This document shows positions 58,541 through 64,000 of a stretch of DNA of 64,000 nt, in pieces. The notes under the pieces were generated by a model. That model ran no database searches. It had not been told where the DNA came from and was given only the letters and a program-made list of their open reading frames with translations. The position numbers and the translations under genes were made by a program. Each line of letters begins with the position of its first letter. The first letter of the stretch is position 1. The stretch lies in contig CM073893.1 of assembly GCA_037176705.1 (NCBI GenBank), positions 18,476,074 through 18,540,073 on the forward strand, in the 5' to 3' direction. This stretch comes from Molossus alvarezi (lineage: Eukaryota; Chordata; Mammalia; Chiroptera; Molossidae).

Positions 58541-58784
58541 GGCCAGTTTGGTTCAGAGGTTAGAGTGTTGGCCACATACTGAAGGGTTGCGGGTTCAATT
58601 GTGGGTCAAAGGGCATGTACCTGGGTTGCAGGTTTGATCCCTGGAACCAACTGGGGTCATGGGAGAGGCAACCTATCGATGTGTCTCTCTCACATCAATG
58701 TTTCTCTCTCTTCCTCCCTCCCTTCCACTCTCTTTAAAAATCAATGGAAAAATATTCTCAGGTGAGGATAAAAACAACAAAAAA
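58541..58784 (+). mobile_element. Ves SINE with perfect 18-bp TSD, CDADC1 intron
   Basis: GGCCAGTTTGGTTCAGAGGT to ATTCTCAGGTGAGGATAAAA. TSD ACAAAGTAAATGAAAACA at 58523-58540 and 58785-58802. The first bases of the head (CCCT) are missing, a small 5' truncation. Confidence 0.96.
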
Positions 58785-58954
58785 ACAAAGTAAATGAAAA
58801 CATAAAGAGACAGATACTAAAAGACAGAGAGAGGAAGAGAGAACACAATGTTCTCTAAGTAAGAACTTCTTTATAATGCTGGAAGTAAGGGCCAGAACTA
58901 ACACACTACCCCCTTAAAAGTTTATGATGTATGATTAGACATTAAGTCATCACA

Positions 58955-59030
58955 GTAGCCCAAAGATCTAGCCCATTATCTGGTACCTAATAGACATTTA
59001 ATAAATGCTTATTAGATTGATAAATTAATA
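58955..59030 (+). mobile_element. MIR/L2-type 3' end relic
   Basis: ATCTGGTACCTAATAGACAT and TTAATAAATGCTTATTAGAT match the conserved tail of L2/MIR3. Confidence 0.55.
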
Positions 59031-59339
59031 TTGAAGTTCTGGATTGATTTATAGTTCCCTTACCTCCTCCCTAATACAGGATAATTTTATTAATAAATAT
59101 TTGGGTTTAACAGATCCATATCTCCATATAAAATGAAGCAATAAATCTGTATGAAGAGTACAAGGAAAAGAGAGAGGCATTGTTTGATGAGGGTAGTTTA
59201 GGACTAAGGGATGCTCTCCTCTGAGGCTACAGGGGTACGTGTACGTCCCAGTTCTGTGGTTTACTCTGCTCAGAGTCACTGTCTTACACCACCATGCCTT
59301 CCATACCCATCTCTCTAGTTCAGACTCATTCATTTGCCT

Positions 59340-59870
59340 GGACTAAGGCAACATAATTTTATGCACCTAGTCTATCCAAACAATATGCCCACAACCTAAG
59401 CAATCCGTAAATCTGTCAATGCCACTCCATTTCCCCACCAACTGCCAAATGAAGTCTGACCTCACAGTCTTCCCTATACAGTCCCAACCTAGTCCCATGT
59501 GCTCCATGGTCCAGCCTAACTGGGACATGCATGGTCCTGCACACACAAGCATATTTCCTACTTCTAGACCACTATTATGCCTGAAGCAAGAATGACTTCC
59601 CTGCAAGTATCTCCAGTTACCACAATCCTACCAAACTTTCAAGTTCAGCTTAAATGCTAGTTCCTCCATAAAGCTTTGCCTCCCACGCCCCCTCCATCCA
59701 TAGTAGCCATGAATTTCCACAGCACTTGGGTTGGCCTTTCCCACACAACCAGTCACATAGATGAATGCACTGTTACACCCCCTACTGTACTACAAGCTCC
59801 TGAGGACAGGAGCCATATTTTATTCAGTGTTGAATATCCTTAGATAACCCTGTAATGGTTAATGCTGAGA
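59340..59870 (+). mobile_element. L2 LINE 3' remnant, CDADC1 intron
   Basis: TTCAGCTTAAATGCTAGTTC, CTCCATAAAGCTTTGCCTCC, CTACAAGCTCCTGAGGACAG and GAGCCATATTTTATTCAGTG are the ordered landmarks of the L2 3' end. Confidence 0.75.
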
Positions 59871-60212
59871 AATGTTTGTGGAAATAGTCTGAATTAACAT
59901 TAATCTGAATTAATGCCAGTTATAACTTTAACAAAAACTATTTTAAAGCAATTTAATTCAAAACAAAATCTATATATTCATAAATACAAAATATGTGCTT
60001 TTGGTTTAGAAAACAAAACAGAGATTACATTCCAGAAATATATAAGACCCGAAGGACATACTTCATGCCATTTTATATTGGAGAACAAAGTAAAAGGGAG
60101 GAAAAATCAATTTCTCAATAAATCTGAAGCCCATGGGATCTCTGATAATGGCCTCAGGTCAGACAGCAAGGACCAAGTATAACCAGAGTAATACTTCTAA
60201 AAGAGTATTTCT

Positions 60213-63046
60213 ACAGTAACAAATTCAACAATCTAAGCAAAATGGACTAATTTCTAGAAACACATAGTCTCCCAAAACTGAACCAGGAAGAGATAGAAAA
60301 CTTGAACAGACCTATAACAACAAAAGAAATTGAAGATGTAATCAAGACTCTCCCAGCAAACAAAAGCCCAGGTCTGAACGGCTTCATGGGGGAATTTTAC
60401 CAAACATTCAAAGATGAACTAATACCCATTCTCCTCAAACTATTCCAAAAAATTCAAGAAGAAGAAAGACTTCCAAACTCGTTTTATGAGGCCAGCATAA
60501 TTCTAATTCCAAAACCAGACAAAGACACTAAAAAAAAAAGAAAACTACAGGCCAATATCCCTGATGAACATAGATACCAAAATCCTGAACAAAATACTAG
60601 CAAGTCAAATCCAGCAACACATCAAAAAAATTAATCACCATAAGCAAGTGGGATTCATCCCAGGGATGCAAGGCTGGTACAATATTCGCAAATCAATAAA
60701 TGTGATACCTCACATAAACAAAATGAAAGATAAAAATCGTATGATCATATCAACAGACACTGAAAAAGCATTCGACAAAATCCAGCATCCATTTCTGATA
60801 AAAAAGCTCAGCAATCTGGAATAGAAGGATCATATCTTGACATAATAAAGGCCATATATGAAAGACCTACAGCCAACATCATTCTCAATGGGCAAAAACT
60901 AAAAGCATTTCCCTTAAGAACAGGAACAAGATAAGGATGCCCACTTTCGCCACTCTTATTTAACATAGTACTGGAAGTCTTAGCCACAGCAACCAGACAG
61001 GAAGAAAAAATAAAAGGGATCCAAATTGGAAAGGAGAAAGTGAAACTGTCATTATTCGCAGATAACATGATACTATATGTAGAAAAATCTCAAAGACTCC
61101 ATCAAAAATTTATTAGACTTAATAAGTGAATTTGGCAAAGTAGCAGGATACAAAATTAACATAAGCAATCAATGGCATTCTTATACACCAATGATGAACT
61201 CACAGAAAGAGAAACTAAAAAGACAGTCCCATTTACCATTGCAGCAAAAAAATTAAGATACCTAAGAATAAACTTAACCAAAGAAATAAAGGACCTATTC
61301 ACAGAAAACTACAGGTCATTGAAAACAGAAATAGAGGAAGATATAAAAAAGTGGAAGCATATACCTTGCTCATGGATTGGAAGAATTAACATAATTAAAA
61401 TGTCCATACTACCCAAAACAATCCAAAGATTCAATGCCATCCCCATCAAAATACCAACGACATACTTCACAGAACTAGAACAAACACTCCTAAAGTTTAT
61501 ATGGAACCAAAAAAGACCCCGAATAGCCATAGCAATCTTGAAAAAGAAGAACAAAGTTGGAGGGATCACATTACCAGATTTCAGGTTATACTACAAAGAT
61601 ACTGTAATCAAACCAGCCTGGTACTGGCACAAGATCAGGCAGATAGATCAATGGAACAGAATAGAGAACCCAGAAATGGATCCAAGACAATATGTTCAAT
61701 TAATATTTGACAAAGGTGACAAGAGCATACAATACAGTCAAGACCGCCTCTTCAATAAATGGTGTTGGGAAAATTGGACAGCTACATGCAAAAAAAAAGA
61801 AACTAGACCATCAACTTACACCATACACAAGAATAAACTCAAAATGGATAAAAGACTTAAATGTGACTCATGAATCCATAAAAATCCTAGAAGAAACTGT
61901 AGGCAACAAAATTTCAGACATCATACGCAGCAGAATTTTCACTGATACATCACCTAAGGCAATAGAAACAAAGGAGAAAATGAACACATGGGACTACATC
62001 AAACTAAAAATCTTTTGCACAGCAAAAGATACAATCATTAAAATGGAAAGGCAACCCATTGTATGGGAGAGCATCATTGCCAGTGATATATCAGATAGGG
62101 GGTTAATTTCCAATATATAGAGAGTGCTCATACAACTCCACAAAAGGAAGACAAAGAACCCAATTAAAAAATAGGCAGAGGAACTAAATAGACACCTCTC
62201 CAAACAGGAAATACAAATGGCTAAGAGACATATGAAGAAATGCCCATCATCACTAATCATCAGAGAGATGCAAATTAAAACAACAATGAGGTATCACCTT
62301 GCCATCAACAAACCATCAAACAACAAGAGCTGGTGAGGGTGTGGAGAAAAGGGGACTCTAGTACACTGCTGGTGGGAATGCAGACTGGTGCAGCCACTAT
62401 GGAAAACAATACGGTGTTACCTCAAAAAATTAAAAATTGAACTGCCATTTGACCCAGTGATCCCACTTCTAGGAATATTCCCTAAGAAGCTTGAAACACC
62501 AATCAGAAAGAATATATGTACCCCCATGTTTGTAGCAGCACTATTTACAATAGCTAAGATCTGGAAACAGCCCAAATGTCCATCAGTAGCCAAATGGATA
62601 AAAAAGCTTTGGTACATATACGCAATGGAATACTATGCAGCTGTAAGATAGAAAGATCTCTTATCCTTTGAGATGGCATTGAGGGACCTGGAAGGTATTA
62701 TCCTAAGCGAAACAAGCCAAACAGAGAAAGACAAATATCACATGATCTCACTTATTTGTGAAATATAATGAACATGACAGTCTGAGGAACGGGGTAGTCC
62801 CAGAGACATGTAAGTGGGGTACAGACTGATAATCCCCAGAAGAGGGGGTGGTGGGGGAGAGATAAACCACAGAACTTACATGCATATATGCATGAACAAT
62901 GTATATGGACAGCAAAGCTGGGGACAGGGTGGGGAGGGAGAGGGAGGAGGGAATCAGTGGGGGCAAAAGGAGAAACATCTGTAACAAAAATAAATTAATT
63001 AGTTATAAAACAAAATAAAAAAATAATTCACAAACTAAAAAAAAAA
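60213..63046 (+). mobile_element. 5'-truncated bat L1 (2.8 kb) with TSD, in CDADC1 intron
   Basis: ORF2 from the RT N-terminal part to the stop, then a 3' UTR and A-tail. TSD AAAAGAGTATTTCT / AAAAGAATATTTCT at 60199-60212 and 63047-63060. It runs antisense to CDADC1. The RT box reads FADN rather than FADD. Frames break at about 60534 (A8 run), 60940 and 61100. Confidence 0.93.
60302..62651 (+). pseudogene. L1 ORF2 remnant (RT and C-terminal region)
   Basis: Frame at 60302-60634 starts [20 protein letters not shown] (RT N-terminus). 60564-60824 gives the next RT block. 61172-61873 (233 codons) is the longest open piece, with [20 protein letters not shown]. 61707-62120 and 62388-62651 give the C-terminal part ending WKQPKCPSVAKWIKKLWYIY. 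The endonuclease domain is lost by 5' truncation and the frames are not continuous, so it is not mobile on its own. Confidence 0.9.
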
Positions 63047-63113
63047 AAAAGAATATTTCTTGGGGAAAAAAAAAAAGGAATTGAATTACAGCTAAAAGAA
63101 CACTTATTTCAGT

Positions 63114-63282
63114 CCTGGCTGGGTGGGTGGCTCAGTTGGTTGGAGCATCATCCTGTACACCAAAAGGCCATGGGTTTTATTCCCAGTCAAGGCACATGCC
63201 TAGGTTTCAGGTTCGATCCCTGGTTGGGGCACGAATGGGAGGCAACAGATCTCTCTCTCTCTCTCTAAAATCAATTTGAAAA
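63114..63282 (+). mobile_element. Third-type tRNA SINE, next to the L1 3' end
   Basis: TCCTGGCTGGGTGGGTGGCT, then CAGTTGGTTGGAGCATCATC, and tail TCTCTAAAATCAATTTG. Related to 44441-44612 and 45917. It lies 72 bp upstream, in CDADC1 direction, of the 63355 splice donor. Confidence 0.85.
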
Positions 63283-63354
63283 AAGAAAAAGAAAACTAAT
63301 TTCAACTAATCCTTGCTACATTTAAATAAAAATAAATGCAAATGAGTTTCATAC

Positions 63355-63524
63355 CTAAACGTCAAGGCATTCTGTTCCGCATGGACAATGTATCTGAATT
63401 TCCTTATTTCTCTGTCTTTCTGTTTGTCATCCATGTTTGGGAAGTCAGCATACTCAGATCCAACAGGAAAAGCATTATAACCACATCCTATGAAGTACAT
63501 CATGCCTGTCCCATCACAATTTTG
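63355..63524 (-). CDS. CDADC1: CDADC1 coding exon with the HAE zinc-binding motif
   Basis: This 170-bp exon is read on the minus strand. It is preceded by a pyrimidine-rich tract ending TTTTGTAG and followed by the donor GTATGA at 63354. It encodes 56 full codons plus two bases of an arginine codon (AG|G) completed by the next exon. The peptide contains FIGCGYNAFPVGSEYADFP, then a charged DDKQKDREIRKFRY stretch, then HAEQNAL. His of HAE is a zinc ligand and Glu the proton shuttle in cytidine/dCMP deaminases. There is no stop or frameshift. The sequence agrees almost residue for residue with my recollection of human CDADC1, with small substitutions such as Asn for His after DFP. Identification is by family knowledge; the boundaries are read directly. 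Confidence 0.95.
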
Positions 63525-64000
63525 CTACAAAAGGGAGCAAAACAACAAAACTTAATTTTCAACATTCTGAAAAGGCAGCTTAGTATCATGATAACTTTGT
63601 ATAATTAATTGAATTTTTTATGAAAAACAGCCATCAAAAAAAAAAAATACATTATTAGATCCTCCAACTGCAGTGTGGTCTTGTCAAAGGTAAATTTCAA
63701 GAAGGCTGATCATCTATCTAACATATAATGTCAAAGCAGAATTGGTTTTAGCAGTTAATTAAATACTAGCTTGTCTAATTCACAGATTGTTTCACTTGAT
63801 TCAGACATCTCTCTTGGAACAGGTAATAAGATACTGTGTGACAAAAATCATCCTTTCTTCTTTATTACCCCTTACCGTACTTCTATTACTATGTTTCATA
63901 CATAGGTACTCAATACATGATTGATAATTTCATATATGCTCTGCGCTATCCTACTGGTTAGCAAGCCATAAATTTAAAAAATATTTTTAACAATTTCTGT
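63525..64000. other. CDADC1 intron upstream of the HAE exon
   Basis: AT-rich, ends at the window edge. No further CDADC1 exon recognised in this piece. Confidence 0.5.

Larger units (their letters stand above)
54096..63524 (-). other. CDADC1: CDADC1, partial gene span (three 3'-region coding exons and two introns)
   Basis: The minus strand carries three coding exons that join in frame to give about 140 codons. They match the C-terminal deaminase domain of vertebrate CDADC1, a roughly 514-residue protein in human. CDADC1 belongs to the cytidine/dCMP deaminase superfamily and has been linked to deamination of deoxycytidine nucleotides (dCTP in recent work, recalled and not checked). The zinc-site residues lie on two exons: His and Glu of HAE on the first, the two Cys of PCxxC on the second. 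Intron 63354-58260 holds a 2.8-kb L1, L2 and two SINEs. Intron 58069-54157 holds a SINE, a MITE and an L1 3' end. The upstream exons lie beyond 64000. The donor at 54095 shows that at least one more exon follows at lower coordinates; I could not find it. Confidence 0.93.

Noticed and set aside
61172..61873. 233-codon ORF, longest in the window
   Set aside because: It is L1 ORF2 sequence within a 5'-truncated copy, not a host gene.

Overview
This window is mammalian nuclear DNA, and the repeats point to a bat. It carries about thirty copies of a tRNA-derived SINE of the Ves type (vespertilionid-type SINE), many with perfect or near-perfect target-site duplications (TSDs). L1 families, two or more ERV classes and old shared mammalian repeats (MIR, L2, MLT1, MER5/MER20-like) make up most of the rest. 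A yangochiropteran bat is the best reading; I cannot name the species. Repeat family names are from memory, not from a database search.

Genes. The only protein-coding gene I can support is the 3' part of CDADC1 (cytidine and dCMP deaminase domain containing 1) on the minus strand. Three consecutive coding exons are visible: 63524-63355, 58259-58070 and 54156-54096. They have matching phases, GT/AG junctions and an intact zinc-binding HAE / PCxxC pair. The gene enters from beyond 64000, and its short last coding exon was not found. Nothing from 1 to 54000 reads as a functional host gene.

Layout. 1-9 kb: GC-rich unassigned DNA with a CpG-rich core near 0.9-1.7 kb, an MLT1 LTR, a few SINEs, a minus-strand LTR with four CCAAT boxes (7.2-7.7 kb) and an L1 3' end. 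9-19 kb: SINEs, an L1/HAL1-like remnant, hAT MITE remnants and unassigned sequence. 19-22.1 kb: one old minus-strand L1 split by an LTR (itself holding a SINE dimer) and by a second unidentified insertion.

23.1-36.8 kb: a provirus inside a provirus. The outer element has two related ~475-bp LTRs, a tRNA-Ser-like primer site and broken gag, protease, RT, RNase H, integrase and env remnants. A separate ERV of about 6.8 kb, with 527/542-bp LTRs and a perfect 4-bp TSD (CTAG), sits in its gag region and has itself taken four Ves SINEs. All viral genes are broken by stops and frame changes.

37-48 kb: SINEs and a nearly full-length but decayed plus-strand L1 (about 40.6-47.2 kb) with SINE insertions, including a SINE inside a SINE. 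48.7-53.4 kb: a mariner-like MITE and a stack of minus-strand L1 pieces. 54-64 kb: CDADC1 exons and introns, with a second MITE of the same family, Ves copies, MIR/L2 relics and a 5'-truncated 2.8-kb L1 with its own TSD. I found no CRISPR array, rRNA or free tRNA gene.
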